Of a DNA stretch of 64,000 nt, positions 55,021-64,000 are shown one piece after another. The notes under the pieces were generated by a model. That model had not been told where the DNA came from and did no database searches. It saw only the letters and a list, made by a program, of their open reading frames with translations. How positions within the stretch are numbered: the first letter of the stretch is position 1; every line of letters begins with the position of its first letter. Position numbers and translations under genes: made by a program. The stretch covers positions 1,302,001 through 1,366,000 of the forward strand of contig NZ_CP014870.1 in NCBI RefSeq assembly GCF_001661075.1, in the 5' to 3' direction. The stretch comes from Pseudomonas silesiensis. GTDB lineage: Bacteria > Pseudomonadota > Gammaproteobacteria > Pseudomonadales > Pseudomonadaceae.

Positions 55021-57468
55021 TCAGCGGACCTTTCCTTTGGCCAAAGCCAGCTCCTCTTTGTCGAAATCATCGACATCGATCACCTTGCGCCGCGCTGCTT
55101 CGGCATCGCGCAGGGTTTGCGCCTCCCCGGGCTGCAACACGCCGGCTTCCAGCGCTGCATCGATGACATGTTCCCCGACCGCCGGTTTAACCTGACCGCT
55201 TTTGAGGCCCATATGCAGTTTTTTCTGCAATGGCCGCGCCGCGTCCAACAGGTTGCAGGCGTGTTGCAGCGCGCCAACGGCGTCATCGGGTGATTGTGGA
55301 CGGTAGCAACCGCCGAGCAATTCTTCGAGGGTCGGATCGCCCTTGGCCCGGCCAATCACCGCCGCGACTTCTGCGCCGAGCTTGTCCGAAGGGCCTTTGT
55401 GGCGACGACCCAGCGGGAATACGATCACCCGCAGCAGGCAACCCAGCACCCTGTTCGGGAAGTTGCTCAGCAGTTCATCGAGTGCACGCTCGGACTGACC
55501 CAGGCTTTCTTCCATGGCCCAGGTAAACAGCGGTGCCATATGCTCCGGTGAGTCGAGGTCGTGGTAACGCTTGAGCGCGGCGGAGGCGAGGTACATGTTG
55601 CTGAGTACGTCCCCCAGACGCGCCGACAAGCGCTCGCGACGTTTCAGTTCACCGCCCAGCAGCATCATGCTCAGGTCGGCGAGCATGGCGAACGCAGCGG
55701 CCTGGCGATTGAGGGCCCGGAAGTAGCCTTGGCTGAGCGTGTTGCCCGGCGCGTGTTCGAAATGCCCCAGGCCGAGGTTCAGCACCAGGGTGCTGGCGGC
55801 GTTGCCCACGGCGAAACCGATGTGCTTGAGCAGCAGGCCATCGAACTCGGTGAGTGCCTGGTCCTTGTCTTCGCGGCCGGCGAGGGCCATTTCCTTGAGC
55901 ACGAAAGGATGGCAGCGAATCGCACCCTGGCCGAAGATCATCAGGTTGCGCGAGAGAATGTTCGCGCCTTCCACGGTGATGAAGATCGGCGCGCCATTCC
56001 AGCTGCGCCCCAGATAATTGTTTGGCCCCATGATGATCGCCTTGCCACCGTGCACATCCATGGCGTGGCTGATGCACTCGCGACCGCGTTCGGTGAGGTG
56101 ATACTTGAGAATCGCAGACAGCACCGAGGGCTTTTCGCCCAGGTCTACCGCGTTGGCGGTCAGCATCCGCGCGGCGTCCATCATCCAGGCATTGCCGCCG
56201 ATGCGCGCCATGGCTTCCTGGATGCCTTCGAACGCCGACAGCGGAACGTTGAACTGCTCACGAATCTGCGCATATTGGCCCGTCACCAGGCTGGTGAATT
56301 TGGCTGCGCCGGTACCGACCGCAGGCAGGGAAATCGAACGCCCGACCGACAGGCAGTTCATCAGCATCATCCAGCCCTTGCCGAGCATTTCCTGGCCGCC
56401 GATGAGGAAGTCCAGGGGAATGAACACATCCTTGCCCGAGTTCGGGCCGTTCATGAACGAAGCGCCAAGGGGCAAGTGACGGCGGCCGATTTCGACGCCG
56501 GCGGTATCGGTGGGGATCAGCGCCAGGCTGATGCCCAGGTCTTCCTCGTCCCCCAGCAGGTGGTCCGGGTCGTAGGCCTTGAACGCCAGACCGAGCAGGG
56601 TGGCTACCGGCCCCAGCGTGATGTAGCGTTTTTCCCAGTTCAGGCGCAGGCCGAGGGTTTCCTGGCCTTCCCATTGTCCTTTGCAGATCACCCCGGTGTC
56701 GGGCATCGCGCCAGCGTCGGAACCGGCCAGGGGGCCGGTCAAGGCGAAACAGGGGATGTCGTCACCCCGTGCCAGGCGTGGCAGGTAGTGGTTGCGTTGT
56801 TCATCGGTGCCGTAATGCAGCAACAGTTCGGCCGGGCCGAGGGAATTGGGGACCATCACCGTGGAGGCGAGGTCGCCGCTGTGGGTCGCCAGTTTCATCG
56901 CCACTTGCGAGTGGGCATAGGCGGAAAACCCTTTGCCCCCGAACTCCTTGGGAATGATCAGGGCGAAGAAGCCGTTTTCCTTGATGTGGGCCCAGGCTTC
57001 TGGTGGCAGGTCCATGTCTTGCCCGATCTGCCAGTCGCTCACCATGGCGCACAGTGCTTCGGTGGGGCCATCGATAAAGGCCTGTTCTTCTTCGCTCAGT
57101 TGCGCTTTGGGGTAGGACAGCAACTTGTCCCAGTCCGGACGACCGCTGAACAGTTCACCGTCCCACCACACAGTGCCGGCATCGATGGCATCGCGTTCGG
57201 TGGGCGACATCGGCGGCAGGGTTTTTTGGAACCAGTTGAACATCGGCGCACTAAAATATTTGCGGCGCAGGTCGGGCAGCAATAGCGGAGCCGCGGTGGC
57301 AGCGAGCAACACCCAGAAAATCAGCAGCAGCCAACCCGGTGCACGGCTGAAAATACCCATCGCCAACAGGTAGACAGCCACGATACCCATGGCGGGCAGC
57401 GGGGCGATGCGGCGGTGAGCCAGATAAGCTATCCCGACAACCAGAACCAGTATCCACAACAGCAGCAT
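55021..57468 (-). CDS. fadE: Acyl-CoA dehydrogenase FadE (long form)
   Basis: First step of fatty-acid beta-oxidation; FAD enzyme on the inner membrane. The protein has 815 residues, the length of E. coli FadE rather than the 380-residue class. Two membrane helices at the N terminus (about 2-18 and 40-60), then the dehydrogenase core (FALTGPLAGSDAG; GRSWNGAPIFITVEGANILSRNLMIFGQGAIRCHPF, split here) and a C-terminal DUF1974-type extension (LGRRHKGPSDKLGAEVAAVI). ATG 57468 follows GGAGGA. Single gene divergent from the transglutaminase-like gene. Confidence 0.95.
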   Translation of the reverse strand: MLLLWILVLVVGIAYLAHRRIAPLPAMGIVAVYLLAMGIFSRAPGWLLLIFWVLLAATAAPLLLPDLRRKYFSAPMFNWFQKTLPPMSPTERDAIDAGTVWWDGELFSGRPDWDKLLSYPKAQLSEEEQAFIDGPTEALCAMVSDWQIGQDMDLPPEAWAHIKENGFFALIIPKEFGGKGFSAYAHSQVAMKLATHSGDLASTVMVPNSLGPAELLLHYGTDEQRNHYLPRLARGDDIPCFALTGPLAGSDAGAMPDTGVICKGQWEGQETLGLRLNWEKRYITLGPVATLLGLAFKAYDPDHLLGDEEDLGISLALIPTDTAGVEIGRRHLPLGASFMNGPNSGKDVFIPLDFLIGGQEMLGKGWMMLMNCLSVGRSISLPAVGTGAAKFTSLVTGQYAQIREQFNVPLSAFEGIQEAMARIGGNAWMMDAARMLTANAVDLGEKPSVLSAILKYHLTERGRECISHAMDVHGGKAIIMGPNNYLGRSWNGAPIFITVEGANILSRNLMIFGQGAIRCHPFVLKEMALAGREDKDQALTEFDGLLLKHIGFAVGNAASTLVLNLGLGHFEHAPGNTLSQGYFRALNRQAAAFAMLADLSMMLLGGELKRRERLSARLGDVLSNMYLASAALKRYHDLDSPEHMAPLFTWAMEESLGQSERALDELLSNFPNRVLGCLLRVIVFPLGRRHKGPSDKLGAEVAAVIGRAKGDPTLEELLGGCYRPQSPDDAVGALQHACNLLDAARPLQKKLHMGLKSGQVKPAVGEHVIDAALEAGVLQPGEAQTLRDAEAARRKVIDVDDFDKEELALAKGKVR

Positions 57469-57717
57469 ATTTAATCCTCCGTGAAACCAGGGCAAAACCA
57501 GCCTTCAGAGCTTAGACGGCATCCGTAAAACAAGGTGGTCAGAGCGATGTGATTGAAATCGTAGGAAACCGTGATGAGTTTTGTAGGACTGATGGGCGAC
57601 AGGCCGTGAAAAATCAAGCATGGAGCGAGCGACAATGCGCTCAAGTTTGGCCGAAACGTCGTTATCTCTGTGCTGAACCTGTCGCTAGACTCGTGGCTTC
57701 CCCAGGAGAGTGTTCTC
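57469..57717. other. Divergent promoter region between fadE and the transglutaminase-like gene
   Basis: 249 bp with no gene. It must hold both promoters; I find no clear PsrA or FadR-type palindrome, and only weak -10/-35 candidates. Confidence 0.45.
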
Positions 57718-58377
57718 ATGCACGAGTATCTGAGTCCCGGCCGCTTCATCGATAGTGACCATCCGTCGGTGGTGGAGTTCGCCGAAAAACATCGGGGCAG
57801 CAGTCGCGACCCGCTCGAGCAGGCGATCAATCTCTATTACGCCGTGCGCGAGGCGGTGCGCTACAACCCTTACACCTTCAGTCGCGACCCGCAGACCTTG
57901 CGTGGCAGTCATGCACTGGCAGCCGGGGTGAGTTACTGCGTGCCCAAAGCCACACTGCTGGCCGGATGCGCGCGGCATTGCTCGATCCCCGCACGCATCG
58001 GGCTGGCGGATGTGCGCAACCATTTGGCGACGCCGCGCCTGCTCGAATTGCTCAAGAGCGACGTGTTCGCCATGCATGGTTATACCGAACTGTACCTGAA
58101 CGGAAGCTGGGTCAAAGCCACACCGGCGTTCAACCAGGACTTGTGCGAACTGTTCAATGTCGAACCCTTGGAATTCGACGGCATCCACGACAGCGTATTC
58201 CATCCGTTCAATCGTGACGGAGCGCAATTGATGGAGTACCTGATCGATCACGGCCAGTTCCCCGACGTGCCTGAAACGTTCTTTTTCGAGCACCTGGAAA
58301 AGTGCTACCCACATCTGTTCCGCGAGCAACTGCCGGTGCTGTTGGGTGATATGCAGAGCGATTTGAGTCGCGCCTGA
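57718..58377 (+). CDS. Transglutaminase-like cysteine-protease-fold protein
   Basis: A 219-residue soluble protein. The nucleophile cysteine is in GVSYCVPKATLLAGCARHCSIPARIG (two further cysteines nearby), and the histidine in MHGYTELYLNGSWVKATPAFN. In the usual triad (C-H-D) the position after the histidine strand is Asp (VDPT); here it is TPA, so the third residue is doubtful. ATG 57718 follows CAGGAG. Such proteins may act as amidases; substrate unknown. Confidence 0.85.
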   Translation: MHEYLSPGRFIDSDHPSVVEFAEKHRGSSRDPLEQAINLYYAVREAVRYNPYTFSRDPQTLRGSHALAAGVSYCVPKATLLAGCARHCSIPARIGLADVRNHLATPRLLELLKSDVFAMHGYTELYLNGSWVKATPAFNQDLCELFNVEPLEFDGIHDSVFHPFNRDGAQLMEYLIDHGQFPDVPETFFFEHLEKCYPHLFREQLPVLLGDMQSDLSRA

Positions 58378-58420
58378 TCCGGCGTATGCTGCCTGCGCAT
58401 TCATCCATAAAGAGGCGGTC

Positions 58421-59044
58421 ATGCTGAAGATCTGGGGTCGGAAAAATTCGTCGAATGTCAGGAAACCGTTGTGGGCCGCCGAGGAGCTGGGCCTGGCCTA
58501 CGAAGCGATCGATGCCGGCGGCGCCTTTGGTGTAGTCGATACACCGCAGTACCGCGCGATGAATCCCAATGGTCGCGTGCCGGTGATTGAAGACGACGGT
58601 TTCGTGCTGTGGGAATCCAACACCATCGTGCGTTACCTGCTGGCCTCTCATGCCAACGGTACGGCCTGGTACCCGGAGAGTCCTCAGGTCCGCGCTGCTG
58701 CGGAGAAGTGGATGGACTGGACCACTTCAAGTTTTGCCGGTCCGTTCCGCACAGTGTTCTGGGGCGTTTTGCGCACGCCGGAGGATAAACAGGACTGGCC
58801 CGCCATCAAGGCTGCGATCAAGGAATGCGACGATCTGCTGTCGATGGCCGATCAGGCGCTGGCGACCCAACCGTACCTGTCGGGCAACGACATCGGCATG
58901 GGCGACATTTCCCTCGGCAGTTTCATTTATGCCTGGTTCGAGATGCCGATCGAGCGTGCGCCGCAACCTCATGTGGAAGCCTGGTATGCACGATTGAAGC
59001 AGCGTCCGGCGTATCGGAAAGCCGTCATGACCGCGTTGACTTAA
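58421..59044 (+). CDS. Glutathione S-transferase
   Basis: A 207-residue GST beginning MLKIWGRKNSSNVRKPLWAAEEL. The N-terminal thioredoxin-like part has the SSNVRK loop with the likely catalytic serine, NPNGRVPVIEDDG and the glutathione-binding WESNTIVRYL; the C-terminal part is helical (YLSGNDIGMGDISLGSFIYAWF). ATG 58421 follows AGAGG. It lies 43 bp after the transglutaminase-like gene. Differs from the YfcG-like GST at 39644. Confidence 0.9.
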   Translation: MLKIWGRKNSSNVRKPLWAAEELGLAYEAIDAGGAFGVVDTPQYRAMNPNGRVPVIEDDGFVLWESNTIVRYLLASHANGTAWYPESPQVRAAAEKWMDWTTSSFAGPFRTVFWGVLRTPEDKQDWPAIKAAIKECDDLLSMADQALATQPYLSGNDIGMGDISLGSFIYAWFEMPIERAPQPHVEAWYARLKQRPAYRKAVMTALT

Positions 59045-59177
59045 TACTCACTATCGACACGCTTGACTGTACTTGTGTGGCGGCGACAAGCACCATTGCT
59101 TTCATGCGCTGCGGTTGCATTGCTCGCCGCCCGCCCTTATTTATTCCTTCCTTCCCTTCTTGGTGCGTAAATCCGAT

Positions 59178-60110
59178 ATGAGTTCCGCTCTGTCCATCCG
59201 GCAGCTAACCAAAACCTACGGCAACGGTTTCCAGGCCTTGAGTGGTATCGATCTGGACGTCGCCGAAGGTGACTTCTTCGCCTTGCTTGGCCCTAATGGC
59301 GCTGGCAAATCCACGACCATCGGCATTCTCTCGACCCTGGTGAACAAGACCAGCGGCACGGTGAATATCTTCGGTAACGACCTGGACAAAAACCCGGCGC
59401 AGCTCAAGCGCTGCATAGGCGTGGTGCCTCAGGAATTCAACTTCAACCAGTTCGAAAAGACCTTCGACATCGTCGTGACCCAGGCCGGTTACTACGGGAT
59501 CCCGCCGAAAATCGCCAAGGAGCGAGCCGAGCAATACCTGACCCAGCTCGGCCTGTGGGACAAGCGCGATGTGCCATCCCGCTCGCTGTCCGGTGGCATG
59601 AAGCGTCGGTTGATGATCGCCCGGGCGCTGGTCCACGAACCACGCTTGTTGATTCTCGATGAACCGACGGCGGGTGTGGACATCGAACTGCGTCGCTCGA
59701 TGTGGACCTTCCTGACCGAGCTGAACAAGAAAGGCATCACTATCATCCTCACCACCCACTACCTGGAAGAGGCTGAGCAATTGTGCCGCAACATCGGCAT
59801 CATCGACCACGGCACTATCGTCGAGAACACCAGCATGAAGCAGTTGCTCGGCCAACTGCATGTTGAAACCTTCTTGCTCGACATGAAAAACGATCTGAAA
59901 GTGGCGCCGCAGTTGCTTGGTTACGCCACCAGGTTGCTCGACAGTCACACCCTGGAAGTTCAGGTGGACAAGTCCATGGGCATTACGGCGCTATTTACTC
60001 AGCTTGCGCAGCAGAACATCGAAGTGCTGAGCCTGCGTAACAAAACCAATCGCCTCGAGGAGTTGTTCGTGTCCCTGGTGGAAAAAAATCTGTCGAAGGT
60101 GGCGGTATGA
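59178..60110 (+). CDS. ABC-2 exporter ATP-binding subunit (YadG-like)
   Basis: A 310-residue ATPase with Walker A GPNGAGKST (about 38-46), Q-loop VVPQEFNFN, signature LSGGMKRRL, Walker B LLILDEPTAGVD and the H-switch LTTHYLEEAE. A C-terminal domain of about 80 residues follows. ATG 59178 begins MSSALSIRQLTKTYGNGFQAL. It overlaps its permease gene by ATGA. E. coli YadGH is the closest functional comparison; substrate unknown. Confidence 0.93.
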   Translation: MSSALSIRQLTKTYGNGFQALSGIDLDVAEGDFFALLGPNGAGKSTTIGILSTLVNKTSGTVNIFGNDLDKNPAQLKRCIGVVPQEFNFNQFEKTFDIVVTQAGYYGIPPKIAKERAEQYLTQLGLWDKRDVPSRSLSGGMKRRLMIARALVHEPRLLILDEPTAGVDIELRRSMWTFLTELNKKGITIILTTHYLEEAEQLCRNIGIIDHGTIVENTSMKQLLGQLHVETFLLDMKNDLKVAPQLLGYATRLLDSHTLEVQVDKSMGITALFTQLAQQNIEVLSLRNKTNRLEELFVSLVEKNLSKVAV

Positions 60111-60886
60111 GTTCCGAGCTGCAACCCAATCTCGTTGCCCTCAATACCATCGTCTACCGTGAGATCAGACGCTTTACCCGGATCTGGCCGCAGACCTTGC
60201 TGCCGCCGGCCATCACCATGGTTCTGTACTTCGTGATCTTCGGCAATCTGATCGGTCGGCAGATCGGCGACATGGGTGGCTTCACCTACATGGAGTACAT
60301 CGTGCCAGGGCTGATCATGATGTCGGTGATCACCAACTCGTACGGCAACGTGGTCTCGAGTTTCTTCGGCAGCAAATTCCAGCGGTCCATCGAGGAATTG
60401 ATGGTATCGCCGGTGTCGCCGCATACGATTCTGATCGGCTACACCCTCGGTGGCGTACTGCGCGGATTGATGGTCGGGGTCATCGTGACGCTGCTGTCGC
60501 TGTTCTTCACCCAGTTGCAGGTGCATCACCTGGGCGTGACCATTCTGGTGGTAGTGCTGACGGCGACGATCTTTTCGCTGCTGGGCTTCATCAACGCGGT
60601 GTTTGCGCGCAACTTCGATGATATTTCGATCATCCCGACCTTCGTGCTGACACCCCTGACGTACCTGGGCGGGGTGTTTTACTCGATCAGCCTGCTGCCG
60701 CCGTTCTGGCAGACCGTGTCCCTGGCCAACCCGGTGCTGCACATGGTCAACGCTTTCCGTTACGGCATCCTGGGCGTTTCGGATATCCGGATCAGCGTGG
60801 CGATCACCTTCATGCTGGTGGCGACCGCAGTGTTGTATATCGGTTGTGCGCGGTTGCTGGTGAGTGGGCGCGGGATGCGCACCTGA
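60107..60886 (+). CDS. ABC-2 exporter permease subunit (YadH-like)
   Basis: A 259-residue membrane subunit with six helices (PQTLLPPAITMVLYFVIFG; EYIVPGLIMMSVITNSYGNVVSSFFG; GVLRGLMVGVIVTLLSLFF and others). The EIRRFTRIWPQ coupling helix and the motif TYLGGVFYSISLLPPFWQTVS are typical of the ABC-2 family. It is translated with the ATPase. A REP unit and a terminator follow. Confidence 0.93.
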   Translation: MSSELQPNLVALNTIVYREIRRFTRIWPQTLLPPAITMVLYFVIFGNLIGRQIGDMGGFTYMEYIVPGLIMMSVITNSYGNVVSSFFGSKFQRSIEELMVSPVSPHTILIGYTLGGVLRGLMVGVIVTLLSLFFTQLQVHHLGVTILVVVLTATIFSLLGFINAVFARNFDDISIIPTFVLTPLTYLGGVFYSISLLPPFWQTVSLANPVLHMVNAFRYGILGVSDIRISVAITFMLVATAVLYIGCARLLVSGRGMRT

Positions 60887-60905
60887 GGAGAGACCGTGTC
60901 GTCTG

Positions 60906-60942
60906 CTTCGCGGGCAAGCCTCGCTCCTACAGCGAAGGCGTC
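60906..60942. repeat. Single REP unit
   Basis: CTTCGCGGGCAAGCCTCGCT followed by CCTACAG, one unpaired REP half after the permease gene. Confidence 0.72.
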
Positions 60943-60956
60943 AGCCCGGACACCAC

Positions 60957-60994
60957 AAAAAAACGGCCTCTCCATAAAGGAAGGAGGCCGTTTT
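60957..60994 (+). terminator. Bidirectional terminator between the ABC exporter and DUF2062 genes
   Basis: AAAACGGCCTC (60960-60970) pairs with GAGGCCGTTTT (60984-60994). The DUF2062 stop is 5 bp away, so it serves both converging genes. Confidence 0.9.
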
Positions 60995-60998
60995 GCAT

Positions 60999-61517
60999 TC
61001 ACTGCATCCGCTTTTTCTTGCGCCGCGCCCATTGCCGACCCACCCACCAGCGCCAATACATCATCACCAGACAATAAGCCAAGCCTCCGAGTACCAGCCC
61101 CACCACCACCGATCCCAGCAGGAATGGCTGCCACAACGTCGAGAGTTGGCCGCTGATCCACTCCCAGGTCAATTCATCCGGCAAATGCCGGGCAGGGACA
61201 TCCATCAACCACGCACCGGTCTGGTACGTGCAGAAGAACACGGCCGGCATGGTGATCGGGTTGGTCAGCCAGACCAGGCTGACGGCGATCGGCATGTTGC
61301 CGCGCACGATGATGGCGAGGATGGCGGCCACCAGCATTTGCAAGGGAATCGGCAGAAAAGCAGCGAACAGACCCACTGCCATGGCCCGGGCGACGGAGTG
61401 TCGGTTGAGGTGCCAGAGGTTCGGGTCATGCAGCAGCGTGCCGAGAAAGCGTAAGGACTTGTGTTCCCTGATGCTCGTCGGGTCTGGCATGTAACGTTTG
61501 AATAAGCGCCGGGGCAT
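60999..61517 (-). CDS. DUF2062 membrane protein
   Basis: A 172-residue protein starting MPRRLFKRYMPDPTSIREHKSL at ATG 61517. The DUF2062 core is SVARAMAVGLFAAFLPIPLQMLVAAI (split), NMPIAVSLVWLTNPITM and a later helix pair, ending in the basic RKKKRMQ. Three membrane segments. Function unknown. It is divergent from comEC, an arrangement conserved in Pseudomonas. Confidence 0.9.
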   Translation of the reverse strand: MPRRLFKRYMPDPTSIREHKSLRFLGTLLHDPNLWHLNRHSVARAMAVGLFAAFLPIPLQMLVAAILAIIVRGNMPIAVSLVWLTNPITMPAVFFCTYQTGAWLMDVPARHLPDELTWEWISGQLSTLWQPFLLGSVVVGLVLGGLAYCLVMMYWRWWVGRQWARRKKKRMQ

Positions 61518-61653
61518 AAGGCTTCTCGGTCGGTTAAGGCGGCAAGTATGTCTGGATTCCATGAACCGCCCATTCAGACTTTGTGACAATTGATATCCGC
61601 AGTCGTGCGATAAGCCAGCTATGCCTAGGGCTGGAACCCTCAAGGACGGGCTT

Positions 61654-63876
61654 ATGCGCACAGGGATGATAGCGTTGGCGCTGGGTCTGCTGGCCCTGCG
61701 TTTTTTACCGGTACTACCGCCGGTCTGGTTTTGGCTGGTGTTGCCGGTAGCGGCTTTGATGATGCTGCCGTTCAGGACGTATCCATTGGCATTTTTCCTG
61801 TTCGGCTTCAGTTGGGCATGTGCGAATGCGCAGTGGGCCTTGGATGATCGCCTGCCCGCCAATCTGGATGGCGAAACCCGTTGGGTGGAAGGGCGGGTGG
61901 TGGGATTGCCCCAGAATGGTGAGGCGGTCGTGCGTTTCCAATTGGCAGACGCCCATTCGCGACGCGAAACTGTCCCGCCATTGATACGCCTGGCCTGGTA
62001 CGGCGGGCCGCCGGTCAACAGCGGCGAACAGTGGCGACTGGCAGTGAAATTGAAGCGTCCTGCGGGGCTGCTCAATCCACATGCCTTCGATTACGACGCC
62101 TGGCTGCTGGCGCAACGCATCGGCGCCACCGGGACGGTCAAGGATGGCGTGCGTCTCCAGGAAGCTCGATGGGCCTGGCGCGACGGCATCCGCCAACGCT
62201 TGCAGGCGGTGGATGCCCAAGGCCGAACGGGAGCGCTGACGGCGCTGGTGCTGGGGGATGGCGCCGGGCTCAGTCGCGAGGATTGGCAGGTGTTGCAAGA
62301 CACCGGCACCGTGCATTTGCTGGTAATTTCCGGGCAGCACATTGGCTTGCTCGCGGGGCTGGTGTACCTGCTGATCGCCGGCCTGCCTCGTTATGGCCTG
62401 TGGCCGGGGCGTCTGCCCTGGCTGCCATGGGCCTGCGGCCTGGCCTTCGCCGCTGCGCTCGGTTATGGGTTGCTGGCCGGTTTCGACGTGCCCGTGCGGC
62501 GAGCCTGCGTGATGATCGGCCTGGTGCTGTTGTGGCGGCTGCGCTTTCGCCATCTCGGTGCCTGGTGGCCGTTGTTGCTGGCGCTCAACGCCGTTCTGCT
62601 GCTGGACCCGCTGGCGAGTCTGCAGCAGGGTTTCTGGTTGTCTTTCGCCGCGGTAGCCGTGTTGATCTTCATTTTCGGCGGCCGGCTGGGTCCCTGGCGC
62701 TGGTGGCAATCCTGGACTCGCGCCCAGTGGCTGATCGCGATCGGCCTGGGCCCGATATTGCTGATACTGGGCTTGCCGATCAGCCTCAGCGGGCCGCTGG
62801 TCAATCTGCTGGCCGTGCCCTGGATCAGTCTGGTGGTGCTGCCGCCAGCCTTGCTGGGGACGCTGCTGTTGCCCATCCCTTTTGTGGGCGAGGGGTTGCT
62901 GTGGGTGGCGGGAGGCTTGATCGATCTGTTGTTCAGGGGCCTTGCACTGATGGCCGGGCGTTTCCCCGCGTGGATGCCGGCGGCGGTACCGTTGTGGATA
63001 GGGGGCCTGGGGGCACTGGGTGCGTTGCTGCTGTTAATGCCTCGCGGGGTGCCCCTGCGCCCGTTGGGTTGGCCGCTGCTGCTGTTGCTGGTATTTCCAC
63101 CCCGCCAACTGTTGCCGGAGGGCACGGCCGAAATCTGGCAACTGGACGTCGGCCAGGGACTGGCCATCCTGGTGCGCACCCGTCATCACACGCTGTTGTA
63201 CGACGCCGGGCCACGTTTCGGCGATAACGACCTCGGCGAGCGCGTGGTACTGCCGACGCTGCGCAAACTGGGGGTGAGCGGCCTCGACCTGATGCTGATC
63301 AGCCACGCCCATGCCGATCACGCCGGCGGGGCGCAGGCCGTCGCCAAAGGGTTGCCGGTGAGGCGCGTGCTCAGTGGCGAACCCTTGGAGTTGCCCACCG
63401 AGCTGCAAGCCGAGGCCTGCGAGAGCGGCCGGCAATGGACCTGGGACGGTGTGCAGTTCGCGCTCTGGCAATGGGCAGCAGCCCGGGAAAGCAACCCAAA
63501 ATCCTGCGTGTTGCAGATCGAAGCCAACGGCGAGCGGTTGCTGCTGACCGGTGACATCGACACCGCGGCCGAGCGGGCCCTGCTCGACAGCCCCCTGGCG
63601 GTGACAACCGATTGGTTGCAGTCGCCACACCATGGCAGTCGCAGTTCATCTTCGCCGGCGCTGCTTGCCGCGTTGCAACCCGCGGCGGCGCTGATCTCCC
63701 GCGGCCAGGGCAATGCCTTCGGCCATCCCCATCCCACGGTCTTGGCGCGTTACCGACAGCGTGGCATGGCGATACATGACAGCGCCGAACAGGGTGCCAT
63801 CCGTCTGCAACTGGGACAGTTCAAGCCAGCCTGGACAATGCGTCAGGAACGGCGTTTCTGGCGCCCTGCACCCTGA
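61654..63876 (+). CDS. comEC: DNA internalisation/competence protein ComEC/Rec2
   Basis: Forms the inner-membrane channel for single-stranded DNA uptake in natural transformation. It has 740 residues: an N-terminal soluble OB-like domain (about 70-180), the competence membrane domain with HLLVISGQHIGLLAG and many helices (about 200-500), and a C-terminal metallo-beta-lactamase domain with LISHAHADHAGGAQ, LLTGDIDTAAE and HHGS. ATG 61654 follows AAGGA; the 11 codons before it are not conserved. All domains look intact. Confidence 0.94.
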   Translation: MRTGMIALALGLLALRFLPVLPPVWFWLVLPVAALMMLPFRTYPLAFFLFGFSWACANAQWALDDRLPANLDGETRWVEGRVVGLPQNGEAVVRFQLADAHSRRETVPPLIRLAWYGGPPVNSGEQWRLAVKLKRPAGLLNPHAFDYDAWLLAQRIGATGTVKDGVRLQEARWAWRDGIRQRLQAVDAQGRTGALTALVLGDGAGLSREDWQVLQDTGTVHLLVISGQHIGLLAGLVYLLIAGLPRYGLWPGRLPWLPWACGLAFAAALGYGLLAGFDVPVRRACVMIGLVLLWRLRFRHLGAWWPLLLALNAVLLLDPLASLQQGFWLSFAAVAVLIFIFGGRLGPWRWWQSWTRAQWLIAIGLGPILLILGLPISLSGPLVNLLAVPWISLVVLPPALLGTLLLPIPFVGEGLLWVAGGLIDLLFRGLALMAGRFPAWMPAAVPLWIGGLGALGALLLLMPRGVPLRPLGWPLLLLLVFPPRQLLPEGTAEIWQLDVGQGLAILVRTRHHTLLYDAGPRFGDNDLGERVVLPTLRKLGVSGLDLMLISHAHADHAGGAQAVAKGLPVRRVLSGEPLELPTELQAEACESGRQWTWDGVQFALWQWAAARESNPKSCVLQIEANGERLLLTGDIDTAAERALLDSPLAVTTDWLQSPHHGSRSSSSPALLAALQPAAALISRGQGNAFGHPHPTVLARYRQRGMAIHDSAEQGAIRLQLGQFKPAWTMRQERRFWRPAP

Positions 63877-63973
63877 TCGCCCCTGAATGAAGCCCGGCGG
63901 ATGCGACATCCCGGTCTTCGGTGCGCCCACCCCCTATGTTAGAGTGGCGCACTTTTTCGAGGGGACTGTCACT

Positions 63974-64000
63974 GTGTGGGAATTGGTCAAATCCGGCGGC
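63974..64000 (+). CDS. ExbB/TolQ-family proton channel, first 9 codons only
   Basis: From GTG 63974 the window encodes MWELVKSGG before the edge. GAGGGGAC lies before the start. This N terminus, and its position directly after comEC, match the ExbB-like gene that follows comEC in other pseudomonads (from memory). Cut by the window edge. Confidence 0.65.

Noticed and set aside
55561..57285. 574-codon open frame antisense to fadE
   Set aside because: The sense strand encodes an intact 815-residue FadE; the antisense translation is compositionally odd (His, Gln, Gly, Val) and has no motif.

Overview
The window is chromosomal DNA from a fluorescent-group Pseudomonas (P. fluorescens lineage). Three things point there: protein sequences very close to known Pseudomonas proteins (OprH-PhoP-PhoQ, a 917-residue GacS, FabA/FabB, a PA2817-family protein), GC-rich codon use, and about fifteen copies of the Pseudomonas REP hairpin (core GGGAGCGAGC/GCTCGCTCCC) between genes. 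Gene order compared with P. aeruginosa PAO1, from memory, looks like a mosaic of collinear blocks. I see no prophage, insertion sequence, plasmid origin or CRISPR array.

Layout. 1-8.9 kb: a phosphopantetheinyl transferase cut by the left edge, oprH-phoP-phoQ behind a four-half-site PhoP box, an AraC regulator divergent from the sigma-54-dependent C4-dicarboxylate carrier dctA, a CoA-transferase, sprT and a Yip1 membrane protein. 9.2-15 kb: ttcA, a Tag-type glycosylase, the arsC-wrbA-DUF2069 operon, a TlpA-like lipoprotein, a META-domain lipoprotein and ldhA. 15.2-27.9 kb: gacS, divergent from a PirRS-like two-component pair behind a Fur-box-like site; a solitary YhcG/DUF1016 nuclease; then cysM-rlmD-relA-mazG-DUF2058. 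28-39.6 kb: fabA-fabB, a PA1611-like hybrid kinase co-transcribed with a periplasmic binding protein, gpsA-DUF4389-sixA, an acyl-CoA synthetase and thioesterase, and two alpha/beta hydrolases. 39.6-48.8 kb: a GST and DUF4892 protein, a PerM-type permease, pyrF, an NADP oxidoreductase, an SDR, a MocR-type regulator and a chemoreceptor. 48.8-51.1 kb: a dispersed repeat element, three tandem REP units, a membrane-anchored hypothetical, and a duplicated tRNA-Glu/tRNA-Gly array behind a stable-RNA promoter. 51.1-64 kb: a LysR-controlled operon (AlaX-like tRNA editing protein, 2OG-Fe(II) oxygenase, LysE exporter), a PA2817-family protein and fadE, a transglutaminase-like protein, a GST, an ABC-2 exporter, a DUF2062 protein, comEC, and the first codons of an exbB/tolQ-like gene.

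Most of this is core metabolism and signalling. Three sensory systems sit close together: PhoPQ (cations and envelope), GacS (global switch to the secondary-metabolite programme) and a PA1611-like kinase that in P. aeruginosa feeds the RetS/GacS network. Lipid metabolism is spread over fabAB, acyl-CoA synthetase, thioesterase and fadE.

The best candidate for an undescribed system is 51146-54366. One operon, with its own promoter, operator-like repeat and terminator, joins a tRNA-deacylase-like protein, a small 2OG oxygenase with a complete HxD...H facial triad, and an amino-acid exporter. This looks like a module that makes or detoxifies, exports, and protects translation from a modified amino acid.
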